Notes under the pieces: model-generated
Told to the model about the DNA's origin: nothing
What the model saw: the letters and a program-made list of their open reading frames with translations, nothing else
Databases searched by the model: none
Assembly (NCBI GenBank): GCA_029567705.1
Contig: JAKPXC010000081.1
Span: 1-33,943, forward strand
DNA length: 33,943 nt
Origin: Candidatus Cloacimonadota bacterium
GTDB taxonomy: Bacteria; Cloacimonadota; Cloacimonadia; Cloacimonadales; Cloacimonadaceae
Reading direction: 5' to 3'
Position numbers and translations under genes: made by a program
In this document: piece after piece, positions 8,934 to 18,531 of the stretch
How the letters are laid out: each line of letters starts with the position of its first letter
How positions within the stretch are numbered: the stretch's first letter is position 1

Positions 8934-9701
8934 ATGATAGAAGTAAAGAATCTGGTGAAAGAGTTTAACAAGAAAGATGGCAGCGTTTACCGGGCTGTCA
9001 ATGATGTAAGTTTTGAGGCTCGTGATGGAGAGATCGTTTGTCTGCTGGGTGTGAATGGTGCCGGCAAGACCACAACGATGCGTATTCTATCTACCGTGTT
9101 CAAACCGAATTCAGGCACTGCCCTGGTTCAAGGCTATGATATCAGTAAAGAAGCCCAAAAAGTGCGTGAGAACCTGGGATTCCTTTCCGGAGATACTGGG
9201 CTTTACAACCGTCTTCGCCCCCGGGAGTTTATCAGCTACTTTGGACGTCTCTACGGGCTTGATAATGCTGAGATCAATCGCAGAATAGATGATATGGCAG
9301 ATCTCCTGGATATGAAGGATTTTCTGGATAAAAAGATAGACGTGCTTTCCAGCGGCATGAAGCAAAAGGTCTCCATCGTTCGTTCCATAATACATGATCC
9401 GCCGGTAATGATCTTTGATGAACCTACCTCTGGCTTGGATATTCTCACTGCCCGAAACATCATTTCCTTTATCCGGGATTGCAAAGACAAGGGGAAGTGT
9501 GTACTTTTTTCCACACACATAATGAGAGAGGCAGAACGATTGGCTGATCGCATCGTGATGATTCATAGGGGGCAGGTGCTTGCCAATGGCAGTCTGGAAG
9601 AGCTTAGAGCCGAGAGTGGAGCTCTGGATCTTGACGATGTCTTCATCTTCTATGTGAATCGCTTCAGTATGGAACCGGAGGTGAAAGAGCATGAATTTTA
9701 A
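8934..9701 (+). CDS. natA: ABC transporter ATP-binding protein, NatA type
   Basis: The 255-residue ATPase starts best at the ATG at 8934, with GGAG five bases upstream; the open frame extends back to 8865 but adds non-conserved residues. Walker A is GVNGAGKTT (39-47), the signature is LSSGMKQ (138-144, Ser replacing the usual second Gly), Walker B is VMIFDEP (158-164), and the switch His is in FSTHI. The closest match by pattern is NatA of the NatAB Na+-export or drug ABC-2 systems. The stop overlaps the permease start by 11 bases, which implies translational coupling. The transported substrate cannot be read from sequence; Na+ is the family precedent only. Confidence 0.85.
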   Translation: MIEVKNLVKEFNKKDGSVYRAVNDVSFEARDGEIVCLLGVNGAGKTTTMRILSTVFKPNSGTALVQGYDISKEAQKVRENLGFLSGDTGLYNRLRPREFISYFGRLYGLDNAEINRRIDDMADLLDMKDFLDKKIDVLSSGMKQKVSIVRSIIHDPPVMIFDEPTSGLDILTARNIISFIRDCKDKGKCVLFSTHIMREAERLADRIVMIHRGQVLANGSLEELRAESGALDLDDVFIFYVNRFSMEPEVKEHEF

Positions 9702-11700
9702 GAAAGCCTTAATCGTTTATAGAAAAGAGCTGATGGAGATGCTGCGGGATAAACGCACTCTCTTTACCACCATTTTGTTACCCATCATTCTCTATCCTCT
9801 TATCTTTGTAGGGTTCAGCTCTCTGATGAGCAGGCAACAGGTAAAACTCGAAGAGAAGGGTGCCACTATCGCCATAGCGGACAGCTTGAACACTGCCGGT
9901 TCGGCACTCATCATTTCCGATCTTCAAACCATCGAACACTTCTCATACTTACCCTATTCTCCCGCCATGGAAAAGCGCTTTGAAGAAAAAGATATCCATG
10001 CCATTATCACAATATCAGATTCCCTTAGTGCAGAGAACCTGCATCTGATCAAGTTCGAGGTTCGCTTTGATAACTCTTCTGATCAGGGGAGGATGCTGAT
10101 CGGAAAACTGAATAAAAGCTTGGCTGACACCGAGAAGAAGATGGTGGAACAGAGATTGATTGAGCAGAAGCTGAATCCCGGCATACTGAAGGTCGTATCT
10201 GTGGTAGAGACTGATATCTCTACAGCCCAGAAGAAACTAGGCTCCATTCTGGGTATGATATTGCCGTATCTGATGATTATCCTCTTGATTTCTGGAGCTG
10301 CGGTTGCAGCGGCTGATTTGGTGGCTGGAGAGAAGGAACGCCATACCTTGGAGACGCTTCTGGTTTCTTCCGCACAGAGAACCGAGATCGTGATTGGCAA
10401 GTATCTAACCATTATCACCATGTCCATGGTAAACGTCTTGGCGAACCTTGTTTCTCTCTACTTTTCTGCTACTTACATGGTGTCCCAATCTGGGCTCGAG
10501 ACTGCAGGTGTAAGCTTCCCGGTGAGTAACTTCCTTATTCTCTTTCTGGCTCTTATACCGCTATCCACCCTGTACGCAGCCATTCTTTTATCCATATCCA
10601 CCTTCTCAAGGAACATGAAGGAAGCACACAGTTATGAACAACCTATCCTGACAATCTCAATGCTCCTGGGTATGATTAGCTTCTTCCCTGCTTTCGAGCT
10701 TAGTAATCTGATGGCTTTGGTTCCGGTGATTAACATCTCTTTGCTCTTCAAAGCTGTGATGATCGGAGAGTATCAGATCAGCCACCTGCTCCTGACCATC
10801 GGATCTACGTTGTTGCTTGATGTATTGGCTATCTGGGGCACCATAAAGCTCTTCAATACGGAATCTGTGCTGTTTAGAACGGAAGATGACAGCTCTGTCA
10901 AAGGCGCTCGCAAGAACCGTAAGGCCTTCTTTAGTACTTTTAACGGGATAATCTATTTCCTCATCGGGTTGGTAGTGCTATTCTATCTGGGCTCATACCT
11001 GCAGGGAAGAGATTTGGGATCAGGTCTTGTCCAGACTCAGATATTTATCATAGCTCTCCCTGTGCTGCTGATTCTCCGATTCCTGAAACTGGATTCCAAG
11101 AAGATACTACGGATGAAAGCACCCAGAATCGTGGAGCTTGTGTTGATTCCCTTTATCGCAATACCGGCAGCAGTAATTGTAAGCCTACTGAGTCAACTGG
11201 TCAATATGGTATTTCCCTTCCCGTCTGAGTATCTTGAACAACTGGGCAAGCTCTTTCAGATGAAGATGCCTCTCTGGCAACAGTTTCTGATCATCGCTGT
11301 TGCTCCCGGTATCTGTGAAGAACTCCTGTTCCGGGGTTTTATGCCACGTTTCTTTGAAGGCAGTTCCCAGAAAGCCGTGATTGTGATCACTGCCTTGCTC
11401 TTTGCTGCTTTCCATCTTGATCCCTTCCGCTTCCTACCGGTGTTTTTCCTGGGCTTGCTATTAGGCTATCTGACCCTTCGTTCGGGCTCCATCTACAACA
11501 GCATGCTCTCACATACCTTGAATAACGGTACAGCACTGCTGGCCGCCAGCTTTGCATCACATCCAATAATGCAGAGGATTTCCACAGGGGGAGATACCCT
11601 GACTTTCTGGTTGTTTGTCCCTGCTATAGTTATCTTTATTATTGCTATAATGATGTTCCATAAGGTAACAGCCAATAGGGAGGATACATGTGCGGAATAG
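9691..11700 (+). CDS. ABC-2 permease (NatB-like) fused to CPBP intramembrane protease
   Basis: The 669-residue membrane protein begins with an ABC-2 permease: one N-terminal membrane segment (residues about 22-45), a large extracytoplasmic domain, and several helices after 185 that include the conserved cytoplasmic AGEKERHTLETLL stretch typical of NatB. After about residue 400 comes a second helical bundle that ends in a CPBP (CAAX/Abi) protease signature: Glu543-Glu544 with Arg548 in EELLFRG, His575 in FHLDP, and His608 with Asn612 in HTLNN. All expected metal-site residues are present, so the glutamic-type protease is probably active. Such fusions are annotated elsewhere as ABC permease/CPBP proteins, but their substrate is unknown. 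The gene overlaps natA by 11 bases and glmS by 13 bases, an unusually tight link to cell-wall precursor synthesis. Confidence 0.88.
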   Translation: MNFKKALIVYRKELMEMLRDKRTLFTTILLPIILYPLIFVGFSSLMSRQQVKLEEKGATIAIADSLNTAGSALIISDLQTIEHFSYLPYSPAMEKRFEEKDIHAIITISDSLSAENLHLIKFEVRFDNSSDQGRMLIGKLNKSLADTEKKMVEQRLIEQKLNPGILKVVSVVETDISTAQKKLGSILGMILPYLMIILLISGAAVAAADLVAGEKERHTLETLLVSSAQRTEIVIGKYLTIITMSMVNVLANLVSLYFSATYMVSQSGLETAGVSFPVSNFLILFLALIPLSTLYAAILLSISTFSRNMKEAHSYEQPILTISMLLGMISFFPAFELSNLMALVPVINISLLFKAVMIGEYQISHLLLTIGSTLLLDVLAIWGTIKLFNTESVLFRTEDDSSVKGARKNRKAFFSTFNGIIYFLIGLVVLFYLGSYLQGRDLGSGLVQTQIFIIALPVLLILRFLKLDSKKILRMKAPRIVELVLIPFIAIPAAVIVSLLSQLVNMVFPFPSEYLEQLGKLFQMKMPLWQQFLIIAVAPGICEELLFRGFMPRFFEGSSQKAVIVITALLFAAFHLDPFRFLPVFFLGLLLGYLTLRSGSIYNSMLSHTLNNGTALLAASFASHPIMQRISTGGDTLTFWLFVPAIVIFIIAIMMFHKVTANREDTCAE

Positions 11701-13523
11701 TTGGATATGTGGGAGAGCGTAACGCTCTTCCTATAGTTATTGAAGCTCTCAAACGCTTGGAATACAGAGGATATGACAGTTCAGGAACTGCCATTATCCA
11801 TGAAGGAATCCTGCAGGTATATAAGAAACAGGGAAAGATCATTGAGCTGGAGCGCTGTCTTCCAGAGCCCAGCAAATGTACTGCTTCAGTTGCTATTGCT
11901 CATACCCGTTGGGCTACTCACGGTGAAGCAACGGAAGTTAATGCCCATCCTCACATGGACTGCAGTAAAGAACTGGCCATCGTCCATAATGGGATTATCG
12001 AGAACTACAAACTGCTCAGAGAACAACTGGAGAAGCTTGGGCACGTCTTTGTTTCTCAGACGGATACTGAGATAGTTGCTCATCTGATTGAGCAGTTCCA
12101 AAAGAGTGAAGCGACCCTCACAGAAGCTGTGCGCGAAGCCATGAAGAGAGTGGAAGGTACATACGGCTTGGTAGTTATCTCTCAGAATGAACCTGAACAG
12201 CTTATCGCCATCCGCAAGGGAAGCCCCATCGTGATTGGCATAGGAGAGAATGAGCACTTTATCGCTTCCGACGTCTCTGCCATTGTTATCCACACCAAGC
12301 GTGTAATCTACCTGGAGGATAACGAGCTTTGCGTTATCAGAAAAGACGGCTATGAGGTTACCAATCTGCAGAACAAGCCTATAGAACCCAAGATTTCTGA
12401 GGTTGATTGGGATATCTCTGCGATTGAAAAGGGGGAGTTCAAACACTTCATGCTCAAGGAGATCTTTGAGCAACCCATCACAATTGGCAATGCCTTCCGG
12501 GGCAGAATCAACGAACTGATAGGCACCAGCCGTCTGGGAGGCTTGAACGTACCTGCTCATGAACTAAGAAAGGTAAAACAGATACATCTGGTCGCTTGCG
12601 GCACCTCTTATCATGCCGCTCTGATAGGTAAATACATTATTGAAGATATGGCACGCATACCCGTACAAGTGGAATATGCCTCGGAGTATCGCTACAGAAA
12701 CCCGATTATCCCGGATGACACGCTTGTCTTTGTGATTAGTCAATCGGGAGAAACTGCTGATACACTTGCTGCTCTCAGAGAAGCAAAAGCCAAAGGCGCA
12801 ACAGTTTTGGCCGTTACAAACGTAGTAGGTTCCACCATAGCCAGAGAATCGGACGGTGGCTCTTACATTCACGCCGGAAGCGAAGTGGGGGTTGCTTCCA
12901 CCAAAGCTTTCACCTCACAGGTAACAATCCTGAGCCTGCTGGCGTTATATTTAGGAAGAATGAGATCTCTTTCCACTGTCCAGGGAATGGAGTACATCCG
13001 GGAACTGGAAAGAATCCCGGAGAAAGTAGAGCAGATCCTGGCTCACAATGATGACATCAGAAAGATAGCTGCTTCCATCAAGGATTCTTCCAATGCTCTA
13101 TATCTGGGTCGTGGGGTGAACTACCCCGTTGCTCTGGAAGGAGCCCTTAAACTTAAGGAGATCTCCTATATCCATGCAGAAGGATATCCCGCAGCAGAAA
13201 TGAAGCACGGTCCCATCGCTCTGATCGATGAGCACATGCCTGTGGTGGCAATTGCCACCAGTGATCCTTTGTATGATAAGATCTACTCCAACCTCCAGGA
13301 AGTCCGGGCTCGCCGAGCCAGGCTTATCACCATTGTTACAGAAGGCGATACTGAGTTGGAGAAGATCTCAGAACACGTGATCAAAATCCCGGACACTCTC
13401 ACCAATCTGCAGCCCTTACTCTCCGTGATCCCTCTGCAACTGATTGCCTATCATGTGGCAGACTTAAGGGGTTTGGATGTGGATCAACCCCGCAACCTGG
13501 CCAAAAGCGTCACGGTTGAGTAA
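11688..13523 (+). CDS. glmS: Glutamine-fructose-6-phosphate aminotransferase (isomerizing)
   Basis: The 611-residue enzyme makes glucosamine-6-phosphate from fructose-6-phosphate and glutamine, the entry to UDP-GlcNAc for peptidoglycan and lipopolysaccharide. The N-terminal nucleophile is Cys2 (MCGIVGY), exposed after Met removal. The class II glutaminase continues with EYRGYDSSG and HTRWATHG. Two SIS sugar-isomerase domains follow (about 290-420 and 460-590) with ISQSGETADT and HAEGYPAAEMKHGPIAL. The C-terminal tail PRNLAKSVTVE is diagnostic. The ATG lies inside the end of the permease gene (13-base overlap), leaving no leader that could hold a glmS ribozyme, so control must differ from Bacillus. 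Confidence 0.98.
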   Translation: MCGIVGYVGERNALPIVIEALKRLEYRGYDSSGTAIIHEGILQVYKKQGKIIELERCLPEPSKCTASVAIAHTRWATHGEATEVNAHPHMDCSKELAIVHNGIIENYKLLREQLEKLGHVFVSQTDTEIVAHLIEQFQKSEATLTEAVREAMKRVEGTYGLVVISQNEPEQLIAIRKGSPIVIGIGENEHFIASDVSAIVIHTKRVIYLEDNELCVIRKDGYEVTNLQNKPIEPKISEVDWDISAIEKGEFKHFMLKEIFEQPITIGNAFRGRINELIGTSRLGGLNVPAHELRKVKQIHLVACGTSYHAALIGKYIIEDMARIPVQVEYASEYRYRNPIIPDDTLVFVISQSGETADTLAALREAKAKGATVLAVTNVVGSTIARESDGGSYIHAGSEVGVASTKAFTSQVTILSLLALYLGRMRSLSTVQGMEYIRELERIPEKVEQILAHNDDIRKIAASIKDSSNALYLGRGVNYPVALEGALKLKEISYIHAEGYPAAEMKHGPIALIDEHMPVVAIATSDPLYDKIYSNLQEVRARRARLITIVTEGDTELEKISEHVIKIPDTLTNLQPLLSVIPLQLIAYHVADLRGLDVDQPRNLAKSVTVE

Positions 13524-13568
13524 TATATCCCAGAAGAGTTTTATTATATTAGATATCAAGAGGTACAT

Positions 13569-14510
13569 ATGAACTACGACGTAATAATTATAGGTGCCGG
13601 CCCAGCCGGTTTAACTGCCGCTCTCTACTCTGCCCGTGGAGGCTTGAAGACAGCCGTTTTTGAAAAAGCCATTGTTGGCGGTCAGATAACTGTTACCAGC
13701 GAGGTAGAGAACTATCCTGCCTTTCCCGAGCCTATCGATGGTGTGGAGCTTACGGACAGGATGAAGCAGCAGGCCGAACGTTTCGGAGCTGAGTTTATCG
13801 ACGAAGAAGTTACCGCAATAGGTCTGGAAGGTTTGTGTAAGATAGTGGAAACAGGATACGAGAAATACCGCACCAAATCAATCATCTTCTGTACTGGAGC
13901 TCATCCCCGCAGGATGAACGTGCCAGGTGAAGACAAACTGATTGGCAGGGGAGTATCCTACTGCGCCACCTGCGATGGAGCCCTTTATCGCGGCAAAGTT
14001 GTAGCCGTCGTGGGCGGGGGAGACTCCGCCGTGGAAGAAGGCATGTTCCTTACCCGCTTTGCGGAAAAGGTATATGTAATCCACCGCAGAGACAGCCTCA
14101 GAGCTCAGAAGATCATTCAGGACAGGGCCTTCAAAAACCCCAAGATGGAATTCATCTGGGACACTGTGGTGCAGGAAGTCAGAGGTGAACAGCGGGTGGA
14201 AGAGCTGGAACTCTTTAACCGCAAGACCAATACAGTATCTACCCTCAAAGTCGACGGAATTTTCGTCTATGTGGGAATCCTGCCCAACAACCAACTCCTC
14301 GAATCCCGGGTAGAGCTTGATTCGGGCGGCTTTGTGGTAACAGACGAAAACATGCACACCAATATCCCCGGCATCTATGCCGCAGGTGATATCCGCAAGA
14401 CTGTCCTGAGACAAGTTGTCACAGCAGCAGCCGATGGCGCAGTTGCCTCCTGGAGCGCAGAGAAATGGATACTGGAACACATAGATGAACTTACAGCGGA
14501 GCATAAGTAA
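13569..14510 (+). CDS. trxB: Thioredoxin reductase
   Basis: This 313-residue flavoprotein passes electrons from NADPH through FAD to thioredoxin. The FAD Rossmann motif is GAGPAG (9-14), the redox pair is Cys132 and Cys135 in CATCDG, and the NADPH motif GGGDSA (149-154) is followed by HRRDSLRA, whose arginines contact the 2'-phosphate and so favour NADPH. The C-terminal FAD contact is AAGDIR. Length is normal for low-molecular-weight bacterial TrxB. No thioredoxin gene is in the window. It starts 45 bases after glmS, with AGAGG upstream. Its TAA is followed immediately by the alaS ATG, so the two are coupled. Confidence 0.97.
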   Translation: MNYDVIIIGAGPAGLTAALYSARGGLKTAVFEKAIVGGQITVTSEVENYPAFPEPIDGVELTDRMKQQAERFGAEFIDEEVTAIGLEGLCKIVETGYEKYRTKSIIFCTGAHPRRMNVPGEDKLIGRGVSYCATCDGALYRGKVVAVVGGGDSAVEEGMFLTRFAEKVYVIHRRDSLRAQKIIQDRAFKNPKMEFIWDTVVQEVRGEQRVEELELFNRKTNTVSTLKVDGIFVYVGILPNNQLLESRVELDSGGFVVTDENMHTNIPGIYAAGDIRKTVLRQVVTAAADGAVASWSAEKWILEHIDELTAEHK

Positions 14511-17096
14511 ATGCACAGTATCGAAGTCCGCAAGAAGTTCATCGAATTCTTCCTCTCCAAGGAACACAGCTTTGTTCCCTCGTCCTCTGTTGTGCCCACA
14601 GATGATCCGACCCTGCTCTTTGCCAATGCAGGCATGAACCAGTTTAAACCCATCTTCCTGGGTCAAGTAAAACCGGAGGTTAAACGTGCCGTCAACAGCC
14701 AGAAGTGCATTCGCGCCGGCGGAAAACACAACGATCTGGAGGAAGTGGGCAAAGACGGTTATCATCACACTTTCTTTGAGATGCTTGGTAACTGGTCTTT
14801 TGGAGATTACTACAAAAAGGAAGCCATCTCTTGGGCTTGGGAACTGCTAACAGAAGTATATAAACTGGATAAAACCAGACTTCATGCCACAGTTCACGAT
14901 TCGGACATGGAAAGCTTCGAGCTCTGGAAGACCCTCACAGACATCAATCCTGCCCATATCACCTATCATGGAGATAAAGACAACTTCTGGGAAATGGGGG
15001 ATACTGGTCCCTGCGGCCCCTGCTCAGAAATACACTATGATAGAGGTGAAGATTCTTGCGAAAAGGCAGGAGTTCCCGGGCATATCTGTGCTGTGAATGG
15101 AGACTGCAGCAGATACATCGAGATCTGGAACCTGGTCTTCATCCAATACAACCGCAATACAGATGGCGAGCTTCAACCCCTTGACAGCGTTTACGTTGAT
15201 ACCGGAGCCGGATTGGAAAGAATCTGCCAGATTCTCCAAGGTGTAAGCTCAAACTACGACACAGACCTCTTCCAGGTGCTGATTCAGGAAATCTCAAGGC
15301 TTAGCAACACTACCTACACTCAGGAGACTGGGGTTTCACACAGAGTGATAGCGGATCACATCCGTAGCCTGTGTTTTGCCCTGGCCGATGGTGGGTTCCC
15401 CTCCAATGAAGGTCGTGGCTATGTATTGCGCCGCATCTTGCGCCGTGCTGCACGTCACGGCAGGCTTTTGGGCTTCGCAGAACCCTTCCTCTGGAAGCTG
15501 GTGGATATTCTTGTGCAACAGATGGGAGGTCATTTCACCGAGCTGAATGGCAAAGCAGACTTCATCAAGATGGTGATCAAAGCTGAGGAAGAACGCTTCA
15601 ATAAAACTCTGGACACAGGCTTGCAGAAGTTCAACGAGTTCAGAGAAGTCTCCGATAAGCTTATCTCAGGCAAGGACGCCTTCATGCTTTACGATACCTT
15701 TGGCTTCCCCCTGGATCTTACTCAGATTCTGGCAGAAGAACACGGTATGGAGGTAGATACTCATGGCTTTGAAGAAGAGATGCAAAAGCAAAAAGAAAGA
15801 GCCAGAGCCGCCTCCAAATTTGCCCAGAACCTTGCCGATACAGATTGGATTGAGCTTTCGCCCTGCTCAGAGACTGTCTTTGTGGGCTACGAGCATTTTA
15901 TCGCACAATGCCGGATCTGTCGTTACAGTCTGGCAGATGATTCCTCTCTGCAACTCATTCTGGATAAAACCCCATTCTATGCTGAATCCGGCGGTCAGAT
16001 TGCCGATACGGGAAGAATCAGCTCCCATGACTTTGAAATAGAGATCACAGACGTAAAGAAGTCCCCCGAAGGTATTATCCATATAGGAAGGCTCATCCTC
16101 GGTATGATTAGCAACACTCCCGCAGAAGCAGTGATTGCCGATAGCCTCAGAAGAGACACAGCCAGGAACCACACTGCCACTCATATTTTGCACAAAGCCC
16201 TTCGTGAATGCCTGGGTGATGCTGTACAGCAGAAGGGTTCTCTGGTCTCTCCGGACTATCTGCGTTTTGATTTTACTCATGTGAAAGCCCTCAGCCCTGA
16301 AGAACTGCGTGCAGTTGAGAATCGCGTTAACGAGATCATCAGGGAGAACCGCCCTGTCATGACTGAAGAGATGGAACTCGAAACCGCCAAATCCATCGGC
16401 GCTACTGCCCTCTTTGGCGAGAAGTATTCCGAGCGTGTGAGAGTGGTCTCCGTTCAGGACTTTTCCAAAGAACTCTGCGGCGGCACTCACGTGAACGCTT
16501 CAGGCGAACTTGGACTCTTCAAGATAGTTTCGGAAAGCTCATCTGCAGCCGGGATCAGGCGTATTGAGGCCGTAACAGGCAGACAGGCTTACAAGAAGAC
16601 ATTGGAACTGGAAGATAGTATCAAGGAACTGGCTGTCATCCTCAATAGTAATCCTGCTCAAGTGCTTCAGAAAGCCGAAAGCCTGGTTGCACATGTCCAG
16701 ACTCAAGCTTTGGAAATCAAGAACCTAAAAGACAGGTTGATTGGCTTTGAACTTCAAGATCTGATTGCTACAGCCAGGGATCAAGGAGCATATAAGTTGA
16801 TCACTTCGATCCTCAAAGATGATACAGACCTACAATCTTATCGCGATGTACTGGCTTCGAAGCTTCAAGGAACCATTGCTATTCTCTTCAGTAAGAGCGG
16901 AGAAAGCGTATCCGTGATTTGTGCAGTATCCAAAGACCTCACCAGCCAATGCCATGCCGGAAAGATCATTCAAAAGCTTTCAGCAGAACTTGGCGGAAAA
17001 GGTGGAGGACGTCCTGATTTCGCCATGGGTGGAGGCAAAGAGTCAGACAAGCTTGATGCCTTGATTCACCGTTTACCGGAACTAATCTCCGGCTAA
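14511..17096 (+). CDS. alaS: Alanyl-tRNA synthetase
   Basis: The 861-residue class II synthetase charges tRNA-Ala and edits mischarged Ser and Gly. The catalytic N-terminal domain carries FFLSKEHSFVPSSSVVP, FANAGMNQFKP and the TFFEMLGNWSFGDY block. The editing-domain zinc ligands are His554 and His558 (HTATH) and Cys656 and His660 (CGGTH). The C-terminal C-Ala region ends with a glycine-rich GGKGGGRPDFAMGGG element. Length is within the usual 850-880. No T-box or leader separates it from trxB. Its stop TAA shares a base with the ATG of the next gene. Confidence 0.98.
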   Translation: MHSIEVRKKFIEFFLSKEHSFVPSSSVVPTDDPTLLFANAGMNQFKPIFLGQVKPEVKRAVNSQKCIRAGGKHNDLEEVGKDGYHHTFFEMLGNWSFGDYYKKEAISWAWELLTEVYKLDKTRLHATVHDSDMESFELWKTLTDINPAHITYHGDKDNFWEMGDTGPCGPCSEIHYDRGEDSCEKAGVPGHICAVNGDCSRYIEIWNLVFIQYNRNTDGELQPLDSVYVDTGAGLERICQILQGVSSNYDTDLFQVLIQEISRLSNTTYTQETGVSHRVIADHIRSLCFALADGGFPSNEGRGYVLRRILRRAARHGRLLGFAEPFLWKLVDILVQQMGGHFTELNGKADFIKMVIKAEEERFNKTLDTGLQKFNEFREVSDKLISGKDAFMLYDTFGFPLDLTQILAEEHGMEVDTHGFEEEMQKQKERARAASKFAQNLADTDWIELSPCSETVFVGYEHFIAQCRICRYSLADDSSLQLILDKTPFYAESGGQIADTGRISSHDFEIEITDVKKSPEGIIHIGRLILGMISNTPAEAVIADSLRRDTARNHTATHILHKALRECLGDAVQQKGSLVSPDYLRFDFTHVKALSPEELRAVENRVNEIIRENRPVMTEEMELETAKSIGATALFGEKYSERVRVVSVQDFSKELCGGTHVNASGELGLFKIVSESSSAAGIRRIEAVTGRQAYKKTLELEDSIKELAVILNSNPAQVLQKAESLVAHVQTQALEIKNLKDRLIGFELQDLIATARDQGAYKLITSILKDDTDLQSYRDVLASKLQGTIAILFSKSGESVSVICAVSKDLTSQCHAGKIIQKLSAELGGKGGGRPDFAMGGGKESDKLDALIHRLPELISG

Positions 17097-18061
17097 TGAA
17101 GATACTTATCCTGCGTCTCAGTTCTTTGGGTGACATTGTGCTAACTGAGCCGGTCACCGCAGAACTGAGGCGCAGCTTTCCTTCTGCTCAGATTCACTAT
17201 CTCACCAAAGCTGCGTTCAAGCCTATTGCAGAATGCTTTGAGTCAGTAGATAAGGTTATCTGCTATGAGAAGAATGTAGCTTTCCATCTGTCACTACTGA
17301 AAGAACGCTATGATATCGTACTTGATCTGCATGCCAAGCTATCAACGATGATCGTTGGACTGATGGTTCCGCATAAGCACTTGCTTCGCTACAGCAAAGA
17401 GCATGGCAGAAGAAGAACCATCATCCGGGAACATATAAAGACGAACGGGACATCCACGGTAGAACTATATCTGAAGGCACTTTCCGGGATAGAGGGGTAT
17501 CAAGCTCCAGAATCTTATCCCAAGCCCAAGCTCGTCATTCCACAAATGAATCAGATACCGAAGATGGAGCATGCAAAGCCTCTGATAGCAGTCTTCCCCG
17601 GTGCAACTCATCAAACCAAGATGCTGCCGGTTGGAAAGCTGAAGGAACTAATCGGAAGACTTGGGAATGAGTTCAACTTTATCATTTTGGGCACCAGGGA
17701 AGAGCATTACCTAGGTGAATTGCTATCTGGCGATGGTGTTGATTGTCAAAACCTTTGCGGACACTACAATCTTCCCGAACTTGTGAGAGTTTTGAGTCAG
17801 GTTGATCTGGTTGTTACAAACGACAGTGGTCCCATGCATCTGGCAGCGGCTCTGGAAAAGCCTCAGATAGCATGTTTTGGCGCTACTCATCCATCCTTGG
17901 GGTTTAGTCCCTTAAACTCTAATGCAAAAGTCATGTCACTTGATCTGGATTGTCAACCTTGTAGCCTCCACGGGGGAGATAGCTGCCCATTGGGGCATTT
18001 TGCCTGTATGAACACCATTTCGGTCGAGAGTCTGGAGCAGGCTGTTAGAAGTCTGCTATAG
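17096..18061 (+). CDS. Glycosyltransferase family 9 (lipopolysaccharide heptosyltransferase-like)
   Basis: The 321-residue protein resembles WaaF/WaaC/RfaF enzymes that move heptose from ADP-heptose to the inner core of lipopolysaccharide at the cytoplasmic face of the inner membrane. The N-terminus ILILRLSSLGDIVLTEPV is the family opening. The donor-binding motif is VTNDSGPMHLAAAL (240-253), followed by the cysteine-bearing PCSLHGG...CPLGHFACM stretch seen in heptosyltransferase II relatives. The exact acceptor and sugar cannot be settled. It is the last gene of the natA-glmS-trxB-alaS unit and overlaps alaS by one base. Together with the barrel protein and T9SS tails it supports an LPS-bearing outer membrane. 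Confidence 0.9.
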   Translation: MKILILRLSSLGDIVLTEPVTAELRRSFPSAQIHYLTKAAFKPIAECFESVDKVICYEKNVAFHLSLLKERYDIVLDLHAKLSTMIVGLMVPHKHLLRYSKEHGRRRTIIREHIKTNGTSTVELYLKALSGIEGYQAPESYPKPKLVIPQMNQIPKMEHAKPLIAVFPGATHQTKMLPVGKLKELIGRLGNEFNFIILGTREEHYLGELLSGDGVDCQNLCGHYNLPELVRVLSQVDLVVTNDSGPMHLAAALEKPQIACFGATHPSLGFSPLNSNAKVMSLDLDCQPCSLHGGDSCPLGHFACMNTISVESLEQAVRSLL

Positions 18062-18132
18062 TCCACAAGCTGTCCAACTACCTAAATCCTTTCAAAGCAC
18101 ACAAATAGCCTTATCAAGCGTTTCTATACCCA

Positions 18133-18204
18133 TAACTTATTGTAGAATAAACCTTTCCTTAGCTGAGGTTAAGGATGGGTTAAGGAATCGTATTAGGAAG
18201 CCAT
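18133..18204 (+). repeat. 72-nt dispersed intergenic repeat, copy B
   Basis: It aligns without gaps to copy C with about six mismatches and to copy A with about seven. It starts 72 nt after the family 9 glycosyltransferase stop, in the same orientation as that gene. TTCCTTA can pair with either of two downstream TAAGGA(A) segments. Confidence 0.92.
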
Positions 18205-18206
18205 AG

Positions 18207-18230
18207 GAGAGGAATGTCCGAAACCCTCTC
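18207..18230. other. Small hairpin between repeat copy B and tRNA-Thr
   Basis: GAGAGG (18207-18212) and CCTCTC (18225-18230) are complementary around a 12-nt loop. It might close either the plus-strand unit or the minus-strand tRNA transcript. A run of seven T directly follows the tRNA CCA on the minus strand. Confidence 0.4.
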
Positions 18231-18252
18231 TATTGATTCATGGGCAAAAAAA

Positions 18253-18329
<77 letters not shown>

Positions 18330-18338
18330 ACCGAGACC

Positions 18339-18367
18339 CAAATCTGCAGAATAGCTCTTCCCGTCAA
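18339..18367 (-). promoter_or_regulatory. Possible promoter of tRNA-Thr
   Basis: On the minus strand GCTTGACG supplies a good -35 box, and GATTTG stands 17 bases later as a poor -10. Transcription would start within a few bases of the tRNA 5' end, which makes the placement sensible although the -10 match is weak. Confidence 0.35.
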
Positions 18368-18531
18368 GCACTTTATCCAGAAGGAAGATTCAGGCATTCG
18401 TCTTCACTTGATGGGGCCTTTGATATAATTCCACAAAAGCAGATAGAACTCTTCGAAAGAATGGCAGATAGGGCTTGACAATCTGTTGTCATCAGAGCTG
18501 ATGGAGCGTAGTTCTGATAAGGAGAAATACT

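Noticed and set aside
11600-11688. glmS ribozyme
   Set aside because: The region upstream of glmS is coding sequence of the permease-protease gene with conserved residues, leaving no leader.
14400-14511. T-box leader for alaS
   Set aside because: alaS begins immediately after the trxB stop codon, with no untranslated space.
13878-14768. Long open frame of about 296 codons on the minus strand
   Set aside because: It lies opposite trxB and alaS, both of which are certain genes, and its translation has no recognisable domain.
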